DNA of 64,000 nucleotides, taken from the NCBI GenBank assembly GCA_030440445.1, contig CP098528.1, positions 2,728,001 through 2,792,000 on the forward strand, in the 5' to 3' direction. Shown here one piece after another: positions 20,913-29,819 of the stretch. The position numbers were made by a program, and so were the translations under genes. Within the stretch, counting starts at the first letter, position 1; each line of letters opens with the position of its first letter. Under the pieces are notes generated by a model. It worked only from the letters and a program-made list of their open reading frames with translations. It made no database searches and was not told the origin of the DNA. Origin of the DNA: Halomonas sp. KG2. GTDB lineage: Bacteria; Pseudomonadota; Gammaproteobacteria; Pseudomonadales; Halomonadaceae.

Positions 20913-21772
20913 ACATAAGCCTCGGGTTTGGTGAAGGTATAAAGTAAATAGCGTCCTAGCCGCCAGTGAGGATCTTGGCGGCAATACTGCTTTTCGAGCG
21001 CCAGCAGCGTTGCCTGATCACTCTCCTCTGCAGAGGGATGGCGTAAATAATCCTGAAAAATTCGTATCCCGGCAACGGAATCCATGAGCAGGCCGTTATT
21101 CGCTGCCCACTGGCACACTTCGTCGTGGGTGACCGGTGAGATAGGCGTTAACCGCTGTCGCTTACCTTTACCCTCAAGCTGGTCGCTAAGCGCTTTTTTT
21201 AAGTTACCTTTGATGACGTTGGAAAAGCGCAACGCATCGCGGTTAAACACCATCAAACTTAACTGCCCGCCAGGGGCAAGCAGACTAGCCAGCGTTTGCA
21301 CGGCCTGCTCAGGCTCTCCTAGCCACTCAAGCACAGCGTGACAGGTGATGAGCGGCCAAGGCCCTGGCGCTTGCTGCGGCAGCGACTGAAGTGGCGCGGC
21401 AAGATAGCGAAGCTGTTCTGGTGGCCAAGCACCTGCAGCACGTCGCTCGTCATGCCATGCGTTTGCATGAGTCAACATATCCTGGGAAGGCTCTGCCATG
21501 GTGACCGCGTGCCCACGCTCAGCAAACCACCCCGAGAGTTGTCCTAAACCACCACCAACATCAAGTACTGGCTGTGCCGTCAGGCGCAGCATTTGCGGCA
21601 GCAAATAATCCAGCATCGCCAGTCGCAGCTCGCCACGGGGCGCTTGGTAAAGCGAACGGGAGAACTTATCGACCAGGCCATCGAAATAGCGATCTCCCGC
21701 CTGAGTTAGCTCATAGCCTTTTGCAATATGGCTGTTTGAAATATGACTTGTTGATGTATTAAGGGGATGCAT
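20909..21772 (-). CDS. cmoM: tRNA 5-carboxymethoxyuridine methyltransferase
   Basis: CmoM methylates the carboxyl of cmo5U34 to give the methyl ester. Conserved features are DGLVDKFSRSLYQAPRGELR near the N-terminus, the SAM loop VLDVGGGLGQLSGW, CHAVLEWLGEP, SLMVFNRDALRFSNVI and the late signature RIFQDYLR. All are close to E. coli CmoM. The ATG at 21772 gives 287 residues, about 25 more than E. coli. No clear ribosome binding site is seen, so the start is uncertain. With cmoA-cmoB at 5-7 kb, the three carboxyl-side steps of this tRNA pathway are all in the window. Confidence 0.88.
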   Translation of the reverse strand: MHPLNTSTSHISNSHIAKGYELTQAGDRYFDGLVDKFSRSLYQAPRGELRLAMLDYLLPQMLRLTAQPVLDVGGGLGQLSGWFAERGHAVTMAEPSQDMLTHANAWHDERRAAGAWPPEQLRYLAAPLQSLPQQAPGPWPLITCHAVLEWLGEPEQAVQTLASLLAPGGQLSLMVFNRDALRFSNVIKGNLKKALSDQLEGKGKRQRLTPISPVTHDEVCQWAANNGLLMDSVAGIRIFQDYLRHPSAEESDQATLLALEKQYCRQDPHWRLGRYLLYTFTKPEAYV

Positions 21773-21918
21773 GCATGGCGCCAAGCGTTGACTCAAAGTC
21801 GCGTAGTTTAACCTGCCTGAGAGCAGAAGGCTTGCTCCGATAGTGGAGACGACGAGGGTTAAGTGTCGATGCCAAGCCATACCACGAGTATTGTCTTTCA
21901 GATCGAAAACAGCTAACT

Positions 21919-21932
21919 TGGGAACGTTCCCA
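21919..21932. promoter_or_regulatory. LacI-type operator before the regulator gene
   Basis: TGGGAACGTTCCCA is a perfect 14-bp palindrome 23 bases upstream of the LacI-family start codon. The central CG is typical of LacI-family sites. A close copy occurs before the kinase gene. Confidence 0.75.
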
Positions 21933-21955
21933 TTTATTTAAGAAACACGCCACTT

Positions 21956-22966
21956 ATGCCGTCATCTCGGGCCACCCTCATCGAAGTTGCCAAATTAGCG
22001 GGTACATCCAAAACCAGTGTCTCACGTTATTTCGGTTCAGAACGCGAACGACTAACCCCCAAGCTCCAATCACAGATTGAACAGGCAGCTAACACATTGG
22101 GCTATCAGCCCAATCTCATGGCGCGTGGTTTAAAAGGCGGAGGCTCACGGCTGCTGGGAATGCTAGTGGCTGATATACGTAACCCTTTTTCTGTTGCCGC
22201 TGTGCATGGCGTGGAGCAGGCCGCACGAGCCCATGGCTATTCGCTGATTGTGTGTAATACCGATAACGACCCAGAGCAAGAACAAACGCAACTAGCATCG
22301 CTAGCCGCCTACCAAGTGGAAGGCCTGATTATCAATGCGGCGGGGCAACCTGAATCTCAGCTGCAAGCATTAATGCACAGCGGTATTCCGCTGGTGCTGC
22401 TTGATCGCGAAATTCGCCAGCTCGATGCCGAGGTTATTGGGCTCGATAACACCCAAGCGATTGATATGGCACTGGATCACTTAGTCCAACAAGGCTATCG
22501 CTCAGTGCTTTATGTAAGTGAAGCGCCTGAACATGCCAGCGCTCGACAAGAACGGCTGAGACGATTTAAGCAGCAAGTAAAAACCCTAGGCCTGGACAAC
22601 CAGACGCTAGTGCTAAGCAGCCTAGATGAACATTCAGCCATACCAACATTAACCGAGTTTACCCAGCGGCCTGCCAGCGCTCCCAAGGCAGTATTGTGCG
22701 CCAATGGCAACGTAACGCTCGCGATGGTGCGCAGCTTTCAGCACCTTGCCCTCACGATGGGATCAATCGGCTTACTAGGCATTGATGAGTTGGAGTGGTG
22801 TGAACTCGTGTCGCCAGGCATCACCACCCTTGCCCAGCCAACCGATGCGATTGGTCAAGCCGCCGTCGCCTGCCTGCTTAATCAGCTTCCCCAGCACGCA
22901 GGCAAGCTCGCCGTGCAAGCCCGACACTCACCAACGCTAATTGCCCGGGGTAGCACCATCCCCTAA
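21956..22966 (+). CDS. LacI-family transcriptional regulator (PtxS/GntR-like)
   Basis: A 336-residue repressor. The N-terminal helix-turn-helix (TLIEVAKLAGTSKTSVSRYF) and hinge (NLMARGLKGGGSRLLGMLV) precede a periplasmic-binding-like sugar domain with NPFSVAAVHGVEQAARAHGY. Its position before a PfkB kinase and a 2-hydroxyacid dehydrogenase recalls the ketogluconate regulator PtxS of pseudomonads. The effector is likely an aldonate or ketoaldonate. The palindrome upstream of this gene and the near-copy before the kinase indicate autoregulation plus control of the downstream operon. Confidence 0.88.
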   Translation: MPSSRATLIEVAKLAGTSKTSVSRYFGSERERLTPKLQSQIEQAANTLGYQPNLMARGLKGGGSRLLGMLVADIRNPFSVAAVHGVEQAARAHGYSLIVCNTDNDPEQEQTQLASLAAYQVEGLIINAAGQPESQLQALMHSGIPLVLLDREIRQLDAEVIGLDNTQAIDMALDHLVQQGYRSVLYVSEAPEHASARQERLRRFKQQVKTLGLDNQTLVLSSLDEHSAIPTLTEFTQRPASAPKAVLCANGNVTLAMVRSFQHLALTMGSIGLLGIDELEWCELVSPGITTLAQPTDAIGQAAVACLLNQLPQHAGKLAVQARHSPTLIARGSTIP

Positions 22967-23019
22967 GGACAGCCCTTACCTGCAGCGTTGCGAGACTCCG
23001 TACAACTGACACCTCGAAA

Positions 23020-23033
23020 TGGTATCGTTCCCA
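23020..23033. promoter_or_regulatory. Second LacI-type operator, before the kinase gene
   Basis: TGGTATCGTTCCCA matches the perfect palindrome at 21919-21932 at 12 of 14 positions. It lies 29 bases upstream of the kinase start, a position fit for repression. Confidence 0.7.
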
Positions 23034-23061
23034 ATCAGCAGCAAAACGAGTGAGACGCCCT

Positions 23062-24030
23062 ATGACACAGTCTGATTCTGCACCCAAAATACTGACCTTC
23101 GGCGAAGCCATGGCCATGTTTGTCGCCGATGCCCCCGGCCCTCTTGCAGACATTGAGCACTTTCATCGCCGTTTGGCGGGTGCCGATAATAATGTCGCGA
23201 TAGGCCTCTCTAGGCTGGGCTTTCAGGTCTGCTGGCTAAGCCGAGTGGGCAATGACAGTTTCGGCCAATTCATTCGCAAAGCACTGGAAGCTGAGCACAT
23301 CGATAGCCAGCATATTCACACTGACTCACAGCGCCCCACAGGGCTGCTCTTTAAAGAGCGTGCACAGGACGGCGCTGACCCACGAGTTGAATATTTCAGA
23401 CAAGGCAGTGCCGCAAGCCATCTCTCTATCGAGGATGCTAAGAATGTCGACTTTCAGGCGCTTACCCACCTACACGCAACAGGCATTACCCCAGCCTTAT
23501 CTGAAAGTGCTTGCCAGCTTACCCGTCATTTAATGAAACAGGCGCGTGCTCATGGGGCAAGCATTTCCTTTGACCCCAATCTGCGTCCGTCACTTTGGCC
23601 CAACGAGAACGTCATGCGCACTACCTTAAATGAACTTGCCAGCCGTGCCGATTGGGTATTGCCAGGGCTGGCCGAAGGGCGCTTGCTCACTGGCTGCGAA
23701 TCGCCTGAAGCAATTGCCGACTTCTATCTGGCGCGCGGTGTTAAGGCTGTCATTATTAAACTGGGGCCAGAAGGTAGCTACTATCGCGGCAACATCAACG
23801 GCTCACTTGAAAGTTATTTGGTTCCTGGTCAACCAGTCGCTGAAGTAGTCGATACCGTTGGCGCAGGCGATGGCTTCGCAGTGGGCGCGATTAGCGCCTT
23901 ATTAGATGGTCTTACGCCTCAGCAGGCATTGAACCGCGGCAACTTGGTGGGCGCCCAGGCCGTTCAAGTAGTGGGCGATATGGAAGGATTACCTAGCCGC
24001 CAACAGCTGCAGGCGCTAGAACAACGCTAA
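23062..24030 (+). CDS. kguK: PfkB-family sugar kinase, probable 2-ketogluconate (or KDG) kinase
   Basis: A 322-residue ribokinase-fold enzyme. Substrate-side motifs are GEAMAMFV near the start and LAGADNNVAIGLSRLG near residue 37. The C-terminal anion-hole/catalytic signature is DTVGAGDGFAVGAISALLDG, with the base aspartate in GAGD. Neighbouring dehydrogenase and LacI regulator suggest 2-ketogluconate kinase. 2-Keto-3-deoxygluconate kinase is the main alternative, as no other KDG kinase is seen for the hexuronate cluster at 31-40 kb. The ATG at 23062 is preferred to the GTG at 23050. Confidence 0.8.
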   Translation: MTQSDSAPKILTFGEAMAMFVADAPGPLADIEHFHRRLAGADNNVAIGLSRLGFQVCWLSRVGNDSFGQFIRKALEAEHIDSQHIHTDSQRPTGLLFKERAQDGADPRVEYFRQGSAASHLSIEDAKNVDFQALTHLHATGITPALSESACQLTRHLMKQARAHGASISFDPNLRPSLWPNENVMRTTLNELASRADWVLPGLAEGRLLTGCESPEAIADFYLARGVKAVIIKLGPEGSYYRGNINGSLESYLVPGQPVAEVVDTVGAGDGFAVGAISALLDGLTPQQALNRGNLVGAQAVQVVGDMEGLPSRQQLQALEQR

Positions 24031-24073
24031 GCCACTAGCATTCGCAAACACCAGCCAAGCGACAGGAGGCAGC

Positions 24074-25048
24074 ATGAAAAAGAGCGTCATCGTACTAGGG
24101 CGGCTCAGCTCATCTCAATGGGCGGAACTTGAACAGCACGCCCAGTTAGTTGGGCTATCCAAACCATTAGACCTCACTCAACAAGACGTGCTTTCCAACC
24201 TAGCGCAAGCGCATGGCATTATCGGCTCCGGCTTGGCAATCACCCCTCAGTTGCTGGACGCAGCGCCCAACTTGAAAGTCATCGCGACCGTCTCTGTTGG
24301 CTATGACAACATCCCCGTTGAGGAACTGACCCAGCGCGGCATTATGCTGTGTAACACGCCTGATGTGCTTACCGAAACCACCGCCGATACAGGCTTTGCC
24401 CTGATCATGGCCACGGCGCGCCGGGTAGTTGAATTAGCCGAGTGGGTCAAAGCGGACAAATGGCAGGCCAGCATTGGCCCCGCACTATTTGGTAGCGATG
24501 TGCATGGCAAAACCCTCGGCATGGTGGGATTTGGGCGTATTGGTCAGGCTGTCGCCAGGCGCGGAGCTTTGGGTTTTGGTATGCGGGTGCTTTACTCCAA
24601 TGCATCGCACAAGCCTGCCCTTGAAAAGGAGCTGGGTGCGCAGCGCCGCGAACTCAACGAGCTGTTGGCCCAGGCCGATTTCGTCTGTGTTACCGTGCCT
24701 CTCACCGCCGACACCGAACATTTGCTTGGTGCGAATGAGTTCGCGCTGATGAAGCCCTCCGCCATCTTCATCAATATCGCTCGGGGCAAAGTCGTCGACG
24801 AAAACGCGTTAATAGACGCCTTGAAAAACGGCGTTATTCAAGCAGCCGGGCTGGATGTATTTGAGCAGGAGCCGCTCCCCTCCTCGTCACCGCTACCGAA
24901 GATGCCCAATGTGGTCGCACTGCCGCATATCGGCTCTGCCACCCATGAAACCCGCGACGCCATGGCCCAGCGGGCGGTGGATAATATTTGCTTGGCACTT
25001 CAGGGTGAACGCCCTATCAGCCTGGTCAACGAGGAAGCATATCGATGA
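24074..25048 (+). CDS. kguD: 2-hydroxyacid dehydrogenase, probable 2-ketogluconate 6-phosphate reductase
   Basis: A 324-residue D-2-hydroxyacid dehydrogenase. The NAD(P) loop GMVGFGRIGQAVARR is near residue 155, with the catalytic Arg/Glu/His in NIARGKVVDE, DVFEQEPLP and LPHIGSATHETR. GhrB/KguD enzymes reduce 2-ketogluconate or its 6-phosphate. Following the kinase, reduction of the phosphorylated product to 6-phosphogluconate is the natural reading. The stop overlaps the next gene's start (ATGA). Confidence 0.8.
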   Translation: MKKSVIVLGRLSSSQWAELEQHAQLVGLSKPLDLTQQDVLSNLAQAHGIIGSGLAITPQLLDAAPNLKVIATVSVGYDNIPVEELTQRGIMLCNTPDVLTETTADTGFALIMATARRVVELAEWVKADKWQASIGPALFGSDVHGKTLGMVGFGRIGQAVARRGALGFGMRVLYSNASHKPALEKELGAQRRELNELLAQADFVCVTVPLTADTEHLLGANEFALMKPSAIFINIARGKVVDENALIDALKNGVIQAAGLDVFEQEPLPSSSPLPKMPNVVALPHIGSATHETRDAMAQRAVDNICLALQGERPISLVNEEAYR

Positions 25049-25722
25049 GTGCTGTTAACACCACGTCTACACCTCTCTGCTTACTGTTCGACTGCGATGG
25101 CACCCTGGTGGATAGCGAAGTACTACTTGCCGAGGTGATGGGTGAAATCCTTCCCGAATTTCACCTACCCTTCTCAGCACAGCAATATATGGATGAATTT
25201 CGCGGGGTACGTTTCCTGACAATCGTGCAAACGCTGGAACGTCGTTTTCAGACATTGGAAAACAGCAAGCTTTCTCAGCTTGAGGCAGACATGCGGACAC
25301 GTATGGAAACCCGCATGCGTGCTGAGCTGGTGGCGATACCGGGTATGCCCGCCGCATTGGAGCAGTTAAGCAGCCACCCCAAAGCGGTGGTGTCTAATGG
25401 CCCCGAACCCAAAATTCGCTGTGCGCTGGAAAGCACCGAGCTAAGCCACCATTTTGGCGACAGGCTGTTTAGCGCCTATACCTTAAACGTCTGGAAACCC
25501 AACCCTGAACTGTATCGCCAAGCCGCCGCCGCAATGGGCCACTCACCCCAACAGTGCGTGGTGATTGATGATGCGGCGGTGGGAGTGGAAGCAGGGTTGG
25601 CAGCAGGCATGCACGTCATTCACCTAAACCACTTCCCTAACGAGGAAGTTACCCCCGAGGGTGCCATTGGTATTCAACACGCCCATGAACTGCCCGCCGC
25701 TATTGCGCGCTTAGCCGCGTAA
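25045..25722 (+). CDS. HAD-IA phosphatase, YieH-like (6-phosphogluconate phosphatase)
   Basis: A 225-residue HAD hydrolase. Motif I is LLFDCDGTLVDSE with the nucleophile aspartate, motif II is VVSNGP, the lysine is in NVWKPNPELYRQA, and motif IV is VVIDDAAVGVEAGLAAG. The closest family I recognise is YieH, which acts on 6-phosphogluconate. In an operon that makes 6-phosphogluconate this suggests an overflow or detoxifying phosphatase. Substrate is inference. Confidence 0.82.
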   Translation: MSAVNTTSTPLCLLFDCDGTLVDSEVLLAEVMGEILPEFHLPFSAQQYMDEFRGVRFLTIVQTLERRFQTLENSKLSQLEADMRTRMETRMRAELVAIPGMPAALEQLSSHPKAVVSNGPEPKIRCALESTELSHHFGDRLFSAYTLNVWKPNPELYRQAAAAMGHSPQQCVVIDDAAVGVEAGLAAGMHVIHLNHFPNEEVTPEGAIGIQHAHELPAAIARLAA

Positions 25723-25755
25723 GCGACGTCGCGGCGAGCGATCATAGAGCCTCTT

Positions 25756-26964
25756 TTAAAAGTAGGTGGCCAAACGCTCTTTAACGTTTAACTGGTCATC
25801 CACTAACAGCAGTTGGCGCCATTTATCAAAGGTTAAGCAGGGATGAGAGGCGCCAAACGCGACGATATCACCGACTTCGACATCCAGAGCTTCTTCGGGT
25901 AGGCGCACAAAAGTGTGCTGATCCATAATTTTCGTCACTTCCCAACCAGTCACAGGCAATGGCTGCGAGGGGCTACCTGCTTCCCGGAAACGACGCAGGG
26001 CAATCGGTAACTGGTCATGACCAATATCACGCTTACCGAGCGCCACAATGGCAAGCCCAGGTTCGGGAAGCGACTGCACCTGGGCAAACACTTCCAGAGC
26101 AGGCTCAAGCCCCTGCTGTAAATCCGGTCGGCGGTCTAATACCGCTGACTGCGCTTCACGATAAAGCCCATGATCGTGGACGACATAACACCCAGGCCGT
26201 AGCACGGGGGTAAATAGACCCTGCAGCGGTGCACCCTCAAAGACTTCTGCAATCACGTCATACCAAGCAGAACCTGAGGCCGTTACGATCGGGTTTTCTT
26301 CCGCAAAGCGGCCAGCCGCTTCAAGCTCTACCGCTACATCCACCAGATATTGAGCATAAACACGAATACCCGCTTCGGGGTTATCCCCGTGAACCACACC
26401 TTCATAGCCTTCTAGCCCCACCAGTGAAAGCGCTGGCTCATCAGCAATTGCCTCCGCCAGCGAAAGAATCTGCTGCTTATTGCGGCAGCCGCAACGCCCC
26501 CCAGTGACCCCTACCTCAATAAGTAGCGCCAAATTCAAATCACGCTCAGCAAAGAAACGCCCGAGCTGACGCACGTTTTCCTGACTATCGACCACACAGT
26601 AAAACGTCGCGCCCTGCTCAATCAGGCTGGCGATGATGGCCATATTGGCCTGACCAACTAGTTGGTTCGCCATCAATATCCGAGTGACACCATTGGTGAA
26701 GGCCGCGCGACACTGGGGTGCAGTGGCAAGCGTGATACCCCACGCCCCCGCCTGGAGCTGTCGATGGAAAAGCGCGGGCGTCATGGTGGTTTTGCCATGG
26801 GGCGCCAAGTGAGCGCCATGAGCCTCAGCGAATCGTTGCATCCACGCTACGTTATGAGCCAGTGGGCCTTCATGCACCACGGCAGTAGGCAGGCTGACAC
26901 CTGATAGCAGGTTTGATCCCAATTCCTCACCGCCTTTATCCATTACCAATGGCATTGTCTGCAT
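25756..26964 (-). CDS. DSD1-like PLP enzyme (D-amino-acid dehydratase/aldolase type)
   Basis: A 402-residue fold-type III PLP protein. The PLP lysine is in LAPHGKTTMTPALF near residue 50. The C-terminal D-serine dehydratase-like domain has GDIVAFGASHPCLTFDKW, including the conserved His and Cys that bind zinc in DSD1 enzymes. Relatives are annotated as D-threonine aldolase, D-serine dehydratase or 'amino acid deaminase'. The divergent D-aminoacylase operon points to a free D-amino acid as substrate. The ATG at 26964 has AGAGGA nine bases upstream. Confidence 0.82.
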   Translation of the reverse strand: MQTMPLVMDKGGEELGSNLLSGVSLPTAVVHEGPLAHNVAWMQRFAEAHGAHLAPHGKTTMTPALFHRQLQAGAWGITLATAPQCRAAFTNGVTRILMANQLVGQANMAIIASLIEQGATFYCVVDSQENVRQLGRFFAERDLNLALLIEVGVTGGRCGCRNKQQILSLAEAIADEPALSLVGLEGYEGVVHGDNPEAGIRVYAQYLVDVAVELEAAGRFAEENPIVTASGSAWYDVIAEVFEGAPLQGLFTPVLRPGCYVVHDHGLYREAQSAVLDRRPDLQQGLEPALEVFAQVQSLPEPGLAIVALGKRDIGHDQLPIALRRFREAGSPSQPLPVTGWEVTKIMDQHTFVRLPEEALDVEVGDIVAFGASHPCLTFDKWRQLLLVDDQLNVKERLATYF

Positions 26965-27029
26965 TCGCCCATTTCCTCTTTTGTAAAAAAACATCAATGT
27001 TAGATATTTTCACAACTATTGACTTCAAG

Positions 27030-27052
27030 TTAGAAACTAACATACTTTCTAA
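27030..27052. promoter_or_regulatory. Candidate RpiR operator overlapping a promoter
   Basis: A perfect inverted repeat TTAGAAA (27030-27036) and TTTCTAA (27046-27052) with nine bases between arms lies in the divergent region. It overlaps a likely sigma-70 promoter: TTGACT at 27019-27024 and CATACT at 27041-27046. Repression or induction by the adjacent RpiR protein is inferred. Confidence 0.5.
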
Positions 27053-27077
27053 ATCAGGCAACCATTAGGAGTCCACG

Positions 27078-27941
27078 GTGAGCCAAGAAATCGACATCTT
27101 GTCACGTATTACCACTGACTTTGCAGCCCTACGCGAAGCTGAAAAGAAAGTCGCCGAGCTGATATTTGCTGACATCGAGTTTGTCACTGAAGCAAGCATC
27201 GGTGATATCGCCCAGCGCGCAGGAGTAAGTGATGCCAGCGTCACCCGATTTGCCCGCGCTATCGGCTGCACGAATGTGCGCGACTTAAAAACGCGCTTAA
27301 CACGCGCTTTAGCAGCAGGTCGTCGTTTTATACAAGAAGCGACCCCCGAAGACAGTTCAAGCGTGGTGTATGACATTGCCACGCAAACCTTGGCGCTTAA
27401 CCGTGACCTGCTCTTCCAGGCCGATGTGGCAGGCGCGGTTGAACTGCTAGATCAAGCGCGCCAGATATTGGTATTTGGCGCAGGAGGCGGTTCCAGCATT
27501 CTCTGCCAAGAGTTTCAATTCCGTTTAGTGAGACTGGGCTATGCGATCTGCGCTTACCCTCAAGCACTCTTGCCCCGCATGGTGGCGTCAACCTTAGAGC
27601 CGAATGACGTCGTCGTTGTGCTATCAGTCACTGGCTACACACCGGAGATGGTGGAGTCTGCACAAATTGCCAAGCAGTACGGCGCAAAAGTAATTGCCAT
27701 CACCGCTCTGAATTCTCCTTTAGCCGAAACATCCGACATTGTGCTACCGATTACCTCGCGGGAAACCGACTTCATCTATCACCCTTCAGCTTCCCGCTAC
27801 GCCATGCTGGCGGTCATCGACGTGTTAGCGCTTGAACTTGCCATGCGCCACCGTGAGCGTTCACGAACTAAATTACGCCGTCTCAAACTTAGCCTCGATG
27901 ACCATCGCGGTGGCGACAACCGCCAGCCACTAGGAGATTAA
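27078..27941 (+). CDS. RpiR/MurR-family transcriptional regulator
   Basis: A 287-residue regulator. The N-terminal RpiR helix-turn-helix (ASIGDIAQRAGVSDASVTRFARAIG) is followed by a SIS sugar-phosphate-type domain with LVFGAGGGSSILCQEFQFRLVRLG and VVLSVTGYTPEMVESAQIAKQYGAKVIAIT. It starts with GTG, with AGGAG upstream. The next gene starts one base after the stop. Position suggests it controls the D-aminoacylase operon and the divergent PLP enzyme. Its ligand may be an N-acyl-D-amino acid or a product of it. Confidence 0.87.
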   Translation: MSQEIDILSRITTDFAALREAEKKVAELIFADIEFVTEASIGDIAQRAGVSDASVTRFARAIGCTNVRDLKTRLTRALAAGRRFIQEATPEDSSSVVYDIATQTLALNRDLLFQADVAGAVELLDQARQILVFGAGGGSSILCQEFQFRLVRLGYAICAYPQALLPRMVASTLEPNDVVVVLSVTGYTPEMVESAQIAKQYGAKVIAITALNSPLAETSDIVLPITSRETDFIYHPSASRYAMLAVIDVLALELAMRHRERSRTKLRRLKLSLDDHRGGDNRQPLGD

Positions 27942-27942
27942 G

Positions 27943-29430
27943 ATGGTTTACGACCTGCTGATTCGTAACGCCAACGTATTGGATGGCTCCGGCGCAGCCC
28001 ATTTTCGTGCCGATGTGGCTATTCAAGGCGAACGTATCTGCGCCATCGGTGATATGCCCTACGCCACCGCCACCACCATTATTGACGCCCAAGAGCGCTA
28101 TCTGGCTCCTGGCTTTATTGACGTCCACACTCACGACGACACCAATGTTATTCGTACTCCAGAAATGCTGCCAAAGCTGACACAAGGAGTAACGACGGTG
28201 GTGGTGGGTAACTGTGGAATCAGCGCCAGCCCCGTGACGCTCGCTAGCGAAGTTCCCGACCCCATGAATTTATTGGGCAAGCTAGAAGACTTTCGCTACC
28301 CAAGTTTCAGCGCCTATGCCAACGCCGTGGACGCTGCCGCACCAAGTATTAACGTCGCCGCCTTGGTGGGGCATACCAGTCTACGCAGCCAGGTGATGGA
28401 TAGCTTTTCCCGGCCTGCGAATCGAGAAGAAATTGCCAACATGGAAGCTTTGCTAAGCCAAGCGCTGGATGAAGGTGCATTAGGGCTCAGTTCGGGGCTT
28501 GCCTACCGCAACGCGATACATGCGCCGACCACCGAAATGGCTCCCCTGGTGGCCGCCGTTGGGAAATCAGGCGGCGTCTATACCACCCATCTTCGTGATG
28601 AGTTTGCGGGTCTGCTAGATGCCATGGACGAAGCATTTTCCACTGCTCGCAATGGCCAGGTGCCTCTGGTGATCTCGCACCTAAAATGCGCCGGCGCGGG
28701 TAATTGGGGAGGCGCTGGTAAGGCGTTGGGTAAATTAGAGGCAGCCGCCCAACATCAGCATGCTCACTGCGACTGCTACCCCTACACCGCTGGCTCCTCC
28801 ACCCTCGATCTCGGCCAAGTGACAGATGAGATCGAGATCACCATTACCTGGTCGACACCGCACCCAGAGCAGGCGCGCCGCCCACTTAAAGAGATCGCCG
28901 CCGAGTGGGGAGTATCTCTTTTAGACGCTGCCAAACAGCTACAGCCAGCGGGGGCGGTTTACCACAACATGAGTGAAGCGGATATGCAGCAAGTGTTAGC
29001 GCATCCGCTCTCCATGGTCGGTTCCGATGGTTTACCGAACGACCCGCACCCTCACCCGCGTCTTTGGGGTGCATTTCCGCGTGTACTGGCTCACTACAGC
29101 CGCGATTTAAAGCTAATGCCGCTGGCCGAAGCGGTGCGCAAAATGACCAGCCTTTCGGCAGCTAATTTTGGCCTAACAGATCGCGGCATGATCCGCATAG
29201 GCGCCTACGCAGACCTCACCCTTTTTGATCTAAAAACTCTTGAAGATACGGCCAATTACGAGACCCCTATTGCGGCCGCTAGAGGCATCGAAATGGTCAT
29301 AGTGAACGGCAAAATCGCCTATCACCAGGGCACAATTTCAGACCAACGCGCGGGCAGGATGCTGCGCAGAACAGAGCGCATTTTGCAATCAATTCCCACC
29401 TTTCACCCCAACCAGGAGCAAACCTCATGA
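27943..29430 (+). CDS. N-acyl-D-amino-acid deacylase (D-aminoacylase)
   Basis: An amidohydrolase-superfamily enzyme of 495 residues that frees D-amino acids from N-acyl forms. Metal ligands are in GFIDVHTHDD (His62, His64). The bridging cysteine is in VVVGNCGIS (Cys91), as in known D-aminoacylases. YTTHLRDEF, ISHLKCAG and GSDGLPNDPHPHPR complete the active-site motifs. The last residues overlap ridA by four bases (ATGA). Confidence 0.92.
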   Translation: MVYDLLIRNANVLDGSGAAHFRADVAIQGERICAIGDMPYATATTIIDAQERYLAPGFIDVHTHDDTNVIRTPEMLPKLTQGVTTVVVGNCGISASPVTLASEVPDPMNLLGKLEDFRYPSFSAYANAVDAAAPSINVAALVGHTSLRSQVMDSFSRPANREEIANMEALLSQALDEGALGLSSGLAYRNAIHAPTTEMAPLVAAVGKSGGVYTTHLRDEFAGLLDAMDEAFSTARNGQVPLVISHLKCAGAGNWGGAGKALGKLEAAAQHQHAHCDCYPYTAGSSTLDLGQVTDEIEITITWSTPHPEQARRPLKEIAAEWGVSLLDAAKQLQPAGAVYHNMSEADMQQVLAHPLSMVGSDGLPNDPHPHPRLWGAFPRVLAHYSRDLKLMPLAEAVRKMTSLSAANFGLTDRGMIRIGAYADLTLFDLKTLEDTANYETPIAAARGIEMVIVNGKIAYHQGTISDQRAGRMLRRTERILQSIPTFHPNQEQTS

Positions 29431-29819
29431 GCATTACACGATACGGCACCGAAGGCGGCGTAGGCACCGGCGGTCAGAAGCTGCCCTTTGCCCGCGCTGT
29501 AGAGGCAGGTGGCTGGCTATACGTCTCCGGCCAAACTCCCATGACCGATGGCGAAGTCGTTGAAGGCGGCATTGTTGAGCAGACTCGCCTCGCCTTCAAC
29601 AACTGCCTGGCCATTATGCATGAAGCTGGTTACGGCGTTGAAGATGTCGTACATGTCACCACCGTGCTCACCGATGCGCGCTATTTCAGCTCTTTCAACA
29701 AAGTGTTTAAGGAGGTCTTTGGCGACAACCCACCGGCACGCATCTGCAGCGTTCAAGACTTGGTGGTGGATTGCAAAGTTGAGGTTGACGTGAAGTGCTT
29801 CCGCGCTGATCGCGCCTAA
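29427..29819 (+). CDS. RidA family reactive-intermediate deaminase
   Basis: A 130-residue YjgF/YER057c/UK114 protein. It has GWLYVSGQTPMTDGEVVEGGIVEQTRLA, VVHVTTVLTD and the C-terminal PPARICSVQDLVVDCKVEVDVKC, where the usual catalytic arginine (PAR) is conserved. RidA proteins hydrolyse enamine/imine intermediates released by PLP-dependent dehydratases, which fits the neighbouring DSD1-like enzyme. Confidence 0.92.
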   Translation: MSITRYGTEGGVGTGGQKLPFARAVEAGGWLYVSGQTPMTDGEVVEGGIVEQTRLAFNNCLAIMHEAGYGVEDVVHVTTVLTDARYFSSFNKVFKEVFGDNPPARICSVQDLVVDCKVEVDVKCFRADRA

